Notes under the pieces: model-generated
Databases searched by the model: none
What the model saw: only the letters and a program-made list of their open reading frames with translations
Told to the model about the DNA's origin: nothing
Assembly: GCA_905397405.1 (NCBI GenBank)
Contig: CAJPVJ010000294.1
Span: 1 to 29,013 of the forward strand
Source of the DNA: Oppiella nova
Lineage: Eukaryota > Arthropoda > Arachnida > Sarcoptiformes > Oppiidae
Length of the DNA: 29,013 nucleotides
Direction: 5' to 3'
Shown here: one piece after another, positions 1 through 14,045 of the stretch
How positions within the stretch are numbered: position 1 is the stretch's first letter
Layout of the letters: each line of letters begins with the position of its first letter
Position numbers and translations under genes: made by a program

Positions 1-2057
1 CTTCTACTTATCTATAATGTTATTTAGTTTATAATATCTATCATTACATTGCATTCACTACTGTGACTACACTCTGTCTAACATTCACTTACAATCAATT
101 TATTAAACATTTTGCAAATCAAATTCATTGATAAAATGACCAAAAATTGTTTATTTTATTTTTGTTAAATACTTATAACATTTTTGTTATTAATAAAATT
201 AGCTCATTATTATTATTGTACTATTGTATCAATACAGTAATATTATTATTAGCACTGTAAGATCTATGTTTATGTGTATAATTTCAAGTATAAAGTAATT
301 TTCTAATTGAAAATAAAATTTAAATTAATGATAAATGAAATATAGAGCCCATTGACCCCAAAACATGAATAATTAATCCATTATTCGGTTATAAATTGAA
401 ATCGTCCAAAGGTCACATCCTAAGTCCAAATCTTTTTTATTAATTCAATTCAATTGATGTTGAATATGTCGATAAGCCATATATAGTAAGCCATATTAAG
501 CAACTATTATAAAAATATTTTTAAAGATAATTATATTTTATAGTAAGTTTCACATTTCAATACTCATTGATATTCTCATTATAAGTTATTACCTATAAGT
601 ACTTAAAATTGAGTAGTTTTATTTGACATTATTTGCTTTTTAAAATATGACCAACGCATTTACAATATCAACATAGTTGATAAATTGTTTGAATATCTGA
701 AATATTTTTTATGGACTAATACAGTATGTGAGTATAACTAGTACTAACTGGTAAATGCTGAAAAAGCAACAACTTTTAGACTTTAGTTTTCTAAGAGTTT
801 ATTCATTAAAATGCGAATTCATAATGAATTGATGTCTGAATTCCCTTTGAATACAGAATTGTTTAAATATTAAATGAAAAGACATTTAATTCTATCTAAA
901 CAAACATTATATATATATATATTAAAATTTGAATACTGTACTAAATAAATATTATTTTATGTGAAAATTTTATTTTAATAAATGAAAGTTAAAATGAATT
1001 ATAATGTGAAATTTAAATTTTGTGAGGACTACTGCCAACCAATTGTTTATTAAGCTGCTTTTGATAATTAATAAATTTTATTATATTATAAAAGCATTTA
1101 ATCAATTTTAATATAATAAAGTTACAGTAATCTATTAAAACAAGTTAATCTATTGTATAATTAAATTATTTATTTTATAATCAACAAAATAATAAATACA
1201 GAGTTCATGGCATAAAACAATTTTAGATTATTTAATATCTAAATAATTGTTTAATATAATGTATAATAAATAAAAAAATATCATTTTCAAAAAAAACTGT
1301 TTTCCCATCGATTAAAAATAGTTAAACAAATAATTGATATGAAAGTAGCCAAAAGGAAAATGTATGTCACAAATACAGATAATTTGATGCTCCTCTGAGA
1401 TATTCAATTGTGAGAATAGGTTGGAGGGGGACGGGAGGGGGTGGGAGGGAAGGCAATTACTTTTGGCACAAAATTAATTTTTAATTCGATCGTCGATTCG
1501 TTGGAATCTTAGAGACCAGTCTTTATTTGTATCGGTTTTGTTGCTATTATTTTACTGGTGGTTGTTATTTGCAATAATCATATCAACAAATTACAGTTAT
1601 ATTCAAACAAAACTTCAACTAAACACTAAATAATCGTTAAATATACACACATTGTGTCCCAAAAATCAATTAATCATACTTTTGTTAAGTAATACTGGTA
1701 TCTTATAAATTATAAAACAATTTATAACACAGTTTGCGCCAAAACATGATAACAAACATATTAAACAGACTTATGATTATTATTACTTAACAAGTAAGTA
1801 ACATTTTGTACATTAAAAATCCCATGAAATTATTCCAAGAAATGTTGATTAACAGTAATACAAATGGGAAAACCATTTGAAAGTGAAATATCCAAAACAA
1901 GATTTATGCATAAATTGTTTTATTTAGAGATAAAATCAAATTTGACTTTAAGGTTAAGTTGAAGAGCAAAGCCATTGTGTAAGCATTGAAAACAATCAAC
2001 TGTTTTGATAACATGAAGACCGATTGAAAAATAATAATAAATTAATTGAAATGACAT
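1..2057. other. AT-rich intergenic region without recognisable genes
   Basis: Strongly AT-rich sequence, dense in stops in all frames, with homopolymer and TA runs, including a short (TA)n run at about 908-922. No coding exon, RNA gene or transposon is recognisable. The one compositional outlier is a G-rich patch at about 1420-1455, listed separately. The segment nearest 2057 should hold the 3' UTR of the DM9 gene. A TTTATT at 1919-1924, which reads AATAAA on the minus strand, is a possible poly(A) signal about 135 bp past its stop codon. Confidence 0.7.
1426..1449 (+). other. Perfect G-quadruplex motif in AT-rich DNA
   Basis: Five G-runs of 3-5 bases are separated by loops of one or two bases: GGGGG, AC, GGG, A, GGGGG, T, GGG, A, GGG. 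This meets the standard four-run short-loop quadruplex rule with a run to spare. Flanking sequence is purine-rich (from about 1420 to 1455) and then returns to AT-rich DNA. No gene is visible within 600 bp, so its role is unknown. Confidence 0.8.
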
Positions 2058-2745
2058 TTAAGCCATTATAAGTACTGAATAGTCAAGGCATTGGACTTCC
2101 TGACCACTGAAGGGAACGGTAGCTATCCATTGCTGTATTGATTGATCAAAATGAACTTTTCCAATCTGTTGGCTAATGAATTGCATTTTGTGAGGACGCA
2201 AACGGCACTGACATATGTAATAGAATTGTCCCGAAATACTCATCCCTCCCATCACTATATTGGAGGGCAAGTGTTTGGCCGGAGGTTTCACTTGTGACCA
2301 GTTATAGGCGCCCACCTTTGACTCGACCAGCAATTGGTACCTATTATACTGTAATTCCCTATTCTTGTAAGTAATGGAGCACTTCCTCAAAGGACGAGAA
2401 TATTTGCCGGGAATTAATTCGTTGAACACTCGCACCCGACATATGAATAGTATCTGTCCGTCGATATCCATTCCACCGGCGAATGCTTTTCCAGCGATTA
2501 TTGAATTCAAATCAATTCTTTCATTATTTATATTTTCAATCAATTCAAAGTCTAATGGCTTTCTTTTGCCGAAAGTAGTTGAATTATTAAACAACACATT
2601 TTTGTTTGTATTATTGCCTATAAATAAATGGAAAGTTTTACAATAAAATTTGGCAGAAATGCAATTTCTTACCACTTGTTTGTCGCGATATAACAACCAA
2701 TAAATCGAGAAGAGCCACAAGAATACTGTTATAAATTAATTTCAT
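2058..2745 (-). CDS. Secreted two-repeat DM9 (DUF3421) domain protein
   Basis: Two exons: 2673-2745 (start ATG at 2745) and 2058-2617 (stop TAA), separated by a 55-bp GT-AG intron (2618-2672). The phase-1 junction rebuilds a Gly codon and gives 210 residues. Exon 1 encodes a signal peptide, MKLIYNSILVALLDLLVV and a few more residues. An Asn-rich linker with N-glycosylation sequons follows. Two DM9 repeats lie at about 66-123 and 131-208. The first shows the family pattern AGGMDIDGQILFICR, then LIPGK, a Cys, and a closing YQLLVE. The second shows MGGMSISGQFYYICQ, a conserved GK and a closing YSVLIM, but its middle is diverged. DM9 proteins of insects and molluscs include mannose-binding lectins and immune or gut-expressed factors, so an extracellular lectin-like role is a family-based guess. 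A start at 2720 would be non-ATG and would lose the signal peptide. Twin TATA motifs lie just upstream. Confidence 0.85.
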
Positions 2746-2781
2746 ATTTTAAATATGATTTTATTCATTAACTTCACATTT

Positions 2782-2810
2782 CTTTTATAAATATTAAATC
2801 TTCTTTTATA
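2782..2810 (-). promoter_or_regulatory. Twin TATA boxes upstream of the DM9 gene
   Basis: The minus strand reads TATAAAAG twice, at 2810-2803 and 2789-2782, spaced 21 bp and located 37-65 bp upstream of the DM9 gene ATG at 2745. Either could set a start site giving a very short 5' leader. Chance TATA-like words are common in this AT-rich DNA, so the support is position plus two exact matches to the strong consensus. Confidence 0.45.
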
Positions 2811-2953
2811 TTATAATATTTTCTATAGATTTCAATATAATACACGGTATAATCTTCATTTTGAAAACTTTATAATAAATGAAAGTAATGAAGTGCTGTA
2901 TAAATAGCATCCAGGAATTAATGTGAATTCAATTCGTAAATGCATATTTTGAA

Positions 2954-3134
2954 ATGATCTGGTCAGAGCTGCTATACATTGCAAACACAACCCAAACAAT
3001 TGCAACAACTGATGGCAAAGTGATCTTCAATGGTGTGATGTAAGTGCTTCCCATCACTCAACCTAACATCCCATCCCAACTCTCATCAATGTCACCGTTT
3101 TGCCAGTTATTGTGTAACGGATTGTTTGCTGTGA
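2954..3134 (+). CDS. Doubtful small spliced ORF (about 40 residues)
   Basis: A patch of balanced composition holds an open frame from the ATG at 2954, beginning MIWSELLYIANTTQTIATTD. It runs into a strong donor (GTAAGT at 3040). A 67-bp intron with a pyrimidine-rich end and TTTTGCCAG acceptor would join to 3107, continuing seven or eight codons rich in Cys and Leu before TGA. The intron size matches those of confirmed genes here. An in-frame stop lies about 30 nt upstream of the ATG, so this would be the first coding exon. I recognise no family. It could be the 5' end of a decayed gene, a micropeptide, or chance. Confidence 0.2.
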
Positions 3135-4801
3135 TTTCCTCATGACATCAATTTCACTCTCCTTAACGATTAAAAGTGAATCTCATTATTAAGTTAAGCA
3201 ATGAATTGAGGAAAGTTTCGTTTGAAGAGTACATAATTTATTCATAAAATAAGAATAAAAGCCATCTTTCAAACAATTCATCTGCAAATGTATGTCAATG
3301 TCGGACAGTTTAGTGTGAAAAGTATAAAATTATTAAATAAATTGCTTATTATTCATATAATACAGTATTATTATGTTTTCCATAATATGTATACCATTTT
3401 AATGTTTGCACTTCACTCACACACTTCATTCTCTTTTCAATCATATTTTCAAAAGATTTTTATTTTTTATCAAATTCTTTAAAATCTAAGCAAAATAAAT
3501 CCTAATATAAGCTCAAATATGTTGAAGATAATGAATTGTCCTATTCTATGATAATATTTTTTTTTGCATTTAATGCTTATAAAATGTAATAAAAACAAAA
3601 AACTGTATATAATATTTGTACAATATTTTAATATTTTACATAATTAATTAACAAGTATCTAAAAATATGGTTCATTTCTCTTTCTATTAATAAACATCTC
3701 TTTTGTCTCTATTAGACATTTAATCCATACAAGTAAATCCTTTTTAAATAAATAATTTTTTATAATTAACCTTTCAGTAAAGCAGTAAACTTAAATTTTT
3801 AGTTATTTGAAAATAAAATTTAAATGATATTTATGTAAAACAATTTCTTTGTCAATCTGTTTGATATTTGAATTTGATTTCATAATTTAATTTAGATTTA
3901 GTTGATTAACCAGATTTAATTTAAATTCCAAACATTCTTGTAAGAATCCTATTATAATTGTTTGTATACAATAATTTTTAAAACAAATAACATATTTATT
4001 TGTATTAGTTTTATTTAAATGATTTTTAACAAAAATGTTGTTTAAATAACTCCATGGAAAATACAAAAATATATTTTAAAACTTAAATGACTCATTAGGT
4101 TTATTTTAATAGGTTCGCATTAATTTTAAATATTTGTAATATTTCATACAATTGTTGTGTTAAGTACTATGATTTTTATAAATATTTATTGAATTAAATA
4201 AATATTTTCTTACAATAATAAATAAATACATAAATATTTTTAGTGGAATTTCTTCGGGAAATTGAGTTCAATTATAGTTTATAAATATTTATAGCATTTA
4301 ATCAATTATTTAAAAATATTTTAGTGATGACCAGAAAAGTATAAGCGTTAGTGTATTAGGAATTTGGAAATTATAAATAAATATGAAGCAATCAATATAT
4401 AAGTCACTCTTGATTTTAATTCTTCATATTTACTGTATCTATAATTTAATCTAGTTATGCTAATACTAGAGATAAATTTTTAGCAATTTAAATTATTAAA
4501 TATAAAAATGTGTATTAAAAAATATTATTTTTTGATTAATATTATTAAGCCTTAATAATAATTTTAATTAAATATATTTATGACATATAACATTATAAAT
4601 ATTATCCATACAATGCCATTTATTAATAGATTAATAAATATTATTTATTTGTATTTTTAAAATAGCGTACTCTATTATTGTTATTTGTATGTTAAAATAC
4701 ACAATACTATTTTTACTTTATTTTATATTGACTGTATTGTAGATAATTTAAATATTGATTTAAATGCTGAATTTATGATAGAGAACAACACCTAAACAAT
4801 G

Positions 4802-4856
4802 AAAGGTGTAGGACAGAGACCTTTAACATATCATACACCTCTGCACCTACACATTT
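4802..4856 (+). other. Isolated hairpin with GC-richer arms
   Basis: Arms 4802-4818 and 4839-4856 pair: GTGTAGG with CCTACAC, then CAGAG with CTCTG around a small internal loop, plus AAA/TTT at the base after one mismatch. About 15 base pairs close a loop of about 20 nt. A second ACACCT at 4788-4793 could pair with the same 5' arm, giving an alternative fold. The arms are GC-richer than the surrounding DNA. The stem is shorter than a typical microRNA precursor. Confidence 0.4.
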
Positions 4857-6924
4857 GCAGTATTTGTTTGTAGTCAGTTCATATTATTTTCTAAACATTT
4901 TAATTTTAAAAACCTAACAACATTATTTCGAAAGGTAATTGGTTATTATTGTCAAATTTAACATTGTCCAACCATGGGTATCCAATAGTAAAAAGCATTA
5001 TTTATTTGGCAGTCTTGATGTTATATATATATTTTTTATGTCATTTTTGTTTTTAATTTCCTCTTTCATCTCAAACATTGATGTAAACTACATATAAAAT
5101 CAATTATTTTAAATCGTCTTCATTAAATCTTATACAGAGATGATATTTTAGTTAAAACATAAGTGTCTCAATAATTTAATTTTCAAAATATAAGAAAAAT
5201 TCACTTTTCTATAAGATATCAGTATTTTCATTTAATAATTTTTTTGAGTTCATCTCTAATTTTGTTTAATTTGTGTTCATAACTTAGTTAGAAACGATTT
5301 TATATGAATGTTCTGTGTAGATGTAGATGTATTATAAAAAATAATAGGTTAGACATGAACTGTAGCATAAGATTATGAGATTTTTTTGCTACATTACAGA
5401 CCATCGTTGTTATTAAATTACAAACCTGTATATTAAATAAGAGTAAATATAATGCCAAAAGCAATTGTGTCACTTGTGTTCAATTATAATAACCATAATT
5501 TGTTTTAATCGCATTTGTAATCATATGTTTTTATAATTAATAACAATCATTGTTTCGACAGTTGGGGACAAATATCTTAAACATTTCTTTCTAATGTTTG
5601 TTGAAATTTGGTTTTCAAAATTTCATTTAATAATTAAAATATGACACAAAAACCTAACATTCGTTGACTATACAGATCTTTGTTGCTTGTGATGAACATA
5701 AAAGTAAAAAACATTTAATTTATTTGACCAAAAAATGTAAATACAATAATCATCAATTGCTTAAACTTTGCATTTATTATACATTTCACTCTTAACCTCT
5801 TTTTCCATACTTTATATCATAAAGTTTATCATTTCACTAAAACCACTCCAGTACTCATATTTATTTAACGAAATGACCAATAATTATTTTTTTAAATTTT
5901 TTACTCATTTTTAATACATTTATATCGATAAAAATGTTTTAAAATTATAGTTTGCCGTAAAATGAAAAAAGTCTAAATTTGAAAAATCAAAATACTTTGG
6001 AAACTAGGATCATTATCTTATGAACTTAACTATTCGTGTGTTATATTATTTATATATTGTATTTAAATTTTATAATTTAATTTAATTAAAATATTTATTA
6101 TTAAAATCAATTATATTTTATATATATTATAGAAATATCAAATGATATAGTGGTGAAACCTTACAGTTTAAGGAGATTTTAGGGATGCTTGGTAAGTCAA
6201 TAATTGTTTTATACAGTATATTGTTTAGTTATAATATAAATGTTATACATTGTATTAATACTTGCGATGAGCAAACACAATACCCCTAAATTATTATTAA
6301 TAATAATATGTTTAATGGCATTAATATGGATTCAGAAGCCATAGAATTATAGGTTATTATTAGCACTAATACAACAAATGTGTTGAAGTATTTGTCTCAA
6401 CACTTCAACTATTTTTTTGACAAACATTTTTAAATATAAAATTAATTTCATTTTCAATGTCTATATTTAGAAGACACCAAACAGAAGGCGTTTAGAGTTA
6501 CTATATTTCAGTCAAATATATCGTTAAAAATTAGTTCAAAAAGTTTATAAATTTAGTTTTATACATTATCAGAATCGCAATCAATTCTTGTATTGATTTA
6601 AGACAAAATAAATAATAATTTTAAAGTCGAGGATCTATAGAAACATTTTGCATAAAACATGTTTTGTCATATTTCCCATTAATTGTTTCCATTATTGTTG
6701 AATAATTGAAATTTCTTTATTTGTCTTTTAAAATCATTTTGTTGTGACAATAAACTTGAAACTGTAGTAAAATTGCTTCATTTGTTCAAATTCTGTTTTG
6801 AGGCATTTCTTGATTCAATGTGAATACAATGCAAAGTATAGATAAAATAAGTAAATCTAATTTTTAGGAAATTTTTTAATCTTATCAAATGTATTAATTC
6901 AATTGTTTACACAACCGAATGAGT

Positions 6925-6948
6925 GAGAGAGAGAGAGAGAGAGAGAGA
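6925..6948 (+). repeat. (GA)12 microsatellite
   Basis: Twelve uninterrupted GA units are followed directly by a CT/TC-rich stretch (cttcctccctc), giving a purine tract next to a pyrimidine tract. GAGA tracts bind GAGA-type factors in arthropods, but no gene start is evident nearby, so it may be only a microsatellite. Confidence 0.95.
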
Positions 6949-9106
6949 CGACTTCCTCCCTCTATAGACTTATTTAAAATAAGTTTATGTTTTTATTTAA
7001 ATTTTTATTTTGTAATACCGGTGCTGTAGAAAGTTATTTTATTAATGATAATTTATTAATGAGATACTTAAATAATTATTTTAATGAATTCTCATTAACA
7101 CTTAAATTATCAAAGATATATTGTTTGTATTAACCAAATTAGATCTATTATTTGAAATTTATTCTAGTCAGATTTATTCTAGTAACATTAATCAAAATCA
7201 ATATTTTAATTGAGATCTTATATATATATTTGTTTTTTAATAGAACATGTAATTCTAGTAAATTGTTTAATATTAAAACCCTTTACATACAAACGAGTCC
7301 GAGGTTGGGTTCGTATTAGTAGGATGTTAAAACGTTAAACAATAAAAAGTTTAATGTAATCATTTTAATTATAGGCTAAATATGTTTCTTTTCGTTATAA
7401 ATTTGTAAAAATATCATAAATGTCAATATAAGTTTTTAATATTATATTGTATGTAAATCTCGAGTCTAAATATTACATCAGTTCTAAATTAGCACGGTAC
7501 TAATACTCGTAAGCTATTCCCATTTACAAGTTAGTGTTATAATAGTGATGCTAGAAATACGTACATTTTAGAATACTTCTATTAAAATATACTAGGATTA
7601 AATCTAAATACTCTTCATGCAAGTAATTATCGTAATTATCATGATATTAATTTAAAATTGAAAAACTAAAAATAATATAATAATAATATAAAATTATATG
7701 ACTTTTGATATAGTTACTATATTATAGTATTTCCTAATTCAACATCTGTTAATACAGTCCACAATTATTATCAATAATAATGCTTATTATATGAATTTGT
7801 GGTCAAATATTTTAGTTTATATGTAAAACTCATTATAGTATTATGTGCAATAAATTTAGAAGATTACTACAAATAATTGTCTGTATATGTACAGTATCAA
7901 CACTTTTCATTAATCCTCTAAACCAATAGTTATTTATAATAACATATTTATTGCATTATTACTTTTGCATTATTAATTTTCATATAAATATATTTATAAT
8001 GTATGTTATACTTACATCGTTAATACTGTATATAGTGTTGTGCAAAACTATAAGTAACAACATTTTTAATTTATTCTGATTCAGTATCTGAACAAGTATT
8101 TAATTATAAATATATTACATTATTTAATTTATGTTTTTTGTGATATTTTATTATTTTTAGGACAGTATTTATAAAACTATAAGATATATTAATACTAACT
8201 AGGTGAGTTAAATAATTAGAATAATAATGACTCTTTTAGCATAAATTTTAAGAGTTTTTAGTAGTTTCATAGTAAGAGAAAGAATTAAGAAAACTCTTAA
8301 ATTATAAATTATATCTGAGGTATAACATTTGTTATACATATACAGAATATCATATTTATTTTTAAAAATATGTTTTACTAATAAATTGTTAGCTTTATTA
8401 TTACTTATGTAAAATAAGTAAAATACTCTCATAATCCGCTATTCATTGAAATGGTTTAATATTTAATATTTATTTATTTGAAATTCTTATTAAAAACTAA
8501 AGCGGATGAAAATTTTGTCGTAAACTATACATTTATAAATAGTTTTGATGACTGGATTTAGTTAACAAATTCTTACCTCTTGAAAGGATCGGAACTATTT
8601 TTATTTACACATAATTTTCATTATGTTATGATTTGGGCGTTTTGCCAATAAGTTATTTCTAGTACTCTATGTATTGAACAAAACCTCCAAACGATGAATA
8701 CAACAAAACCACAAAATAAATGGCAATTGATATAAATTCATTGCAAATTCTTTAAACATTTTATTGTATTTAATATATTTATAATAATTTGTTTATCAGA
8801 TATTATTCATATTAAAGTGGACGGCATAGGTATTCATATTATAAACATTTCAATAGAATATTCATTGATTCTGTATTTGCATTCATATAACTTCATTATA
8901 ATTTAATCTCAGATAAGAACCAATATATGAAACAATCAGAAAAATAGAGAAATAACAATATTTAACATTAGTTTTGTATTCATTGTAAACAAATTGGTTT
9001 AATTCTATAAAACAACAACAAAAAGTTGACAAATAATCCGTTAAATCATTGATTTGTTGGGAAAATGTGTTGACAATTGAAAAATTGATTAAAACTGAAA
9101 GAGTTC

Positions 9107-11646
<2,540 letters not shown>

Positions 11647-12048
11647 TTATGCGATTATCAAATCAATCCAAATATATATGTATTTTGTATATAAACTAAA
11701 TATTTATATAATAATCATTTGAACAACAAATCCGTTCAAATGTTTTTGTGGAAGAATCTGAAAATGTAAGGAAATTATAATTTGTTAGTAAAATAGACGA
11801 CAATTACAGTAATTTAGTTTATTTTCAAAAGCATTAGATTTAAAATTCATTTACCAATTATTTGAAAAAATAGGAATTCATAGATTATTTTGAGAGGATA
11901 TATAAAAATAAATTCTTTGAGTTTAAAAGTGTTGGAAGAGATGAAAGTATTTTGTATGACAAATACGATTAGGAATTTATAAATAAATTAAGTTTCAAAT
12001 CAAGAATCCAATTCTTAACCAATAAATAAATTCAAATACAAGTTATAT

Positions 12049-12168
12049 CACAGACTCTAAGACTATAAGAGAGAGAGATTGAAAGCCAGTTATAACTAAA
12101 ACGTTAAAATTGTGATTCATTTTTGGCTTCAATCGCATTCACAGAATCTCTGAATTTGATAGTCTGTG
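12049..12168. other. Long imperfect inverted repeat (about 120 nt)
   Basis: Outer arms CACAGACT (12049-12056) and AGTCTGTG (12161-12168) match perfectly. Inside them GATTGAAAGCCA (12077-12088) pairs with TGGCTTCAATC (12124-12134), leaving one bulged A, and AGAGA pairs with TCTCT after an asymmetric loop. The two nested stems in correct order suggest a folded RNA or a small terminal-inverted-repeat element about 400 bp upstream of the junctophilin ATG. Function unknown. Confidence 0.4.
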
Positions 12169-12998
12169 CCAAACAGTGCGACTATTTTACAGCCCATTCA
12201 GACCTTCCCATTCAATGTACTGTGCATAGGGTTATACACAATGAAATTAAGTAATAAAATGAAACTTAATTTTTCGCAAATATACTCAAACAGAATAAAA
12301 AACTATTTGAAGAATGCGTTTAAATGAAGAAAATCTTATAAAGAGAACAAAACAAAAAGAAATTAATATTAAGTGACTTGAGATGAGATGACTGACTGCG
12401 CGGCGCAACCATCTCTTGGACTAGTCTTGCCTCTGGAGGAGAGCATCGCTTTCTAAACACTATCTCTTAATCCTTTCGTTTGTATTATTAATATAAATAC
12501 TTAGTGTTAATGCTTTCAAACAATTCTGGCTCTCAATCATTGCACTAAAGAAGATGTGTTGCAAATGCACTCAAATCTCATACCTATTTGTGTTATCTTC
12601 CACTTAAAAGTCACTTCTAATTCATTTAAGCCATCGTTGAGTTCATATAAACTTTTTTTCTCACTTCTATTGCTATTCAGTTAGAGTCCGGTTTCACAGC
12701 AACACATATCCCATTGTGTGTGACAATCATTCAATGGATTCTTGATAACAATTCATTTTATTGTAATTTCTCTCATAAACTGTTGATTAGACATAAGTTT
12801 GTTGTTTTCCGACACCATTCTTATGGCATTCTTGTCCATATACGACATCTACTCCTTATGCACTTCATCGGCACCGACTCTCTCATACCAATCCACCAAT
12901 TCTTAGTACGCATTCTCTTACACTCATCCCAACACCACATCAATTCATACATATTTTTAGAAATATTATTATTACCAAATACTTTATATACTTTATAC

Positions 12999-13000
<2 letters not shown>

Positions 13001-13030
<30 letters not shown>
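13001..13030. repeat. (CT)15 microsatellite
   Basis: Fifteen uninterrupted CT units, equal to (GA)15 on the junctophilin sense strand about 1.35 kb upstream of its start codon. Apparent Ser-Leu or Arg-Glu repeat proteins across it are translations of the repeat. It might act as a GAGA-factor platform, but position alone does not show this. Confidence 0.95.
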
Positions 13031-13034
<4 letters not shown>

Positions 13035-14039
13035 TGAGAATTTATGCCAAAAAATACAAAACAATGCTTTACATCACCTCCTCTTCCAACACTTCTTATA
13101 TTGTGTTTAATTCATAAAATATGAGTCATTAGAAAATGGAAATTCAACATATTTTCGATAATGAGTTTAAAACAAATAATTTTCAATTAAAACCACATTA
13201 TGTTTGATAAATATACATTTCATTTTATTAACGTTTATTTATAAATTAAAAAGTGTACTAGTCTATTTTAAATCATTGGTAATTAAAAACCATGAATGAG
13301 ATGCTATGAGGGAAAGAGGGCTTCAAAATGCAAATCTTTAAAAAGAGTAATTAAAATACACTGTATAACTGTTATACTATAACTGTTAGTGTAACTTGAA
13401 ATCTTGAATAAAACTTACTTTTCCTTAACTTATTCCTAAACACGGTTTCGATAATATAGTGTTTATCTGTAATCTCTAATTTATAACCAAGACTTGTATT
13501 ATATTACTGAATAATTAAAAACTTACCGGTATATAAAATTTGTTTATAATATAAACTTTATACTAGTGTTCAATAACGGTGTTTAGAGTCAATTAGGCCT
13601 TAATATATTTAGACTATTAATATCAACCTTTATACCGTAAATGTCAAAAATAACTTATTTAAAATAAGTACCGGTATTAAATTAGTATAATTTATAAAAT
13701 GCCATAAGGAGACTGTATCTTACAGTTATATTACAGTAGTACCCTATTGTATCGTTAAAAACATTCGTAAGTCGTTCACAAACTGGCAGTAATTAGGGAA
13801 ATGTGCGGTAATTTTTCTTAACAAAATACCGTAAGTTCATAGAGGGAAAGTAAACAAAAATCTTAAGTACAGTATAGTAATTATAAGCAACAAACTTAAA
13901 AATCAAAAAATCAGAATTGTTTTTTATTAAAAAATAAACAATTTAATCGAAAAATATACAGTATTGTATAACTAATAAAATATAAAAATACCCAAAACCT
14001 GGTCAACAGTATGTCCTAAATGAAAGCAAACTAACAGTA

Positions 14040-14045
14040 TTTATT
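14040..14045 (-). promoter_or_regulatory. Probable HACD poly(A) signal
   Basis: TTTATT on the plus strand reads AATAAA on the minus strand, only about 11 nt beyond the HACD stop codon. If used, the 3' UTR would be about 30-40 nt. A second AATAAA (plus-strand TTTATT at about 13923) is a fallback. Confidence 0.5.

Larger units (their letters stand above)
2746..9106. other. Long AT-rich gene-poor region
   Basis: About 6.4 kb of AT-rich DNA. The only long reading frames here are stop-poor runs of AT-rich codons encoding Ile, Asn, Tyr, Phe and Lys; they match no family I know and often lack an ATG. The higher-GC patches are 2940-3140 (possible small exon, listed separately), 4802-4856 (hairpin), 6925-6960 (GA microsatellite) and about 7285-7320. 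The end nearest 9106 is probably the junctophilin 3' UTR; a TTTATT at 8760-8765 reads AATAAA on the minus strand about 340 bp past that stop. Confidence 0.65.

Noticed and set aside
3288-3482. 64-codon plus-strand frame
   Set aside because: Low-complexity AT-rich translation (Ile, Tyr, Phe, Leu, His) without a family match or supporting splice sites; explained by base composition.
6150-6205. Possible exon ending at TTGGTAAGT
   Set aside because: The donor-like word is good, but the frames leading to it contain stops and no partner acceptor or domain is seen.
7285-7320. Possible tRNA fragment (GGTTGGGTTCGTATT)
   Set aside because: It resembles a B box only loosely; no matching acceptor stem, anticodon arm or A box could be drawn.
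8208-8432. 74-codon minus-strand frame
   Set aside because: AT-rich codons only, rich in Ile/Asn/Tyr/Lys; no motif, and no other support for a gene.
8570-8640. Donor-like AGAGGTAAGAA on the minus strand, possible 5' UTR exon of the DM9 gene
   Set aside because: It would need an intron of nearly 6 kb, against 55-85 bp for most introns here, and the DM9 gene has TATA motifs directly upstream of its ATG.
12714-13037. 107-codon plus-strand frame ending in Ser-Leu repeats, and a minus-strand Arg-Glu repeat frame
   Set aside because: Both run through the (CT)15 tract. The plus frame would start at TTG, not ATG, and no domain is visible.
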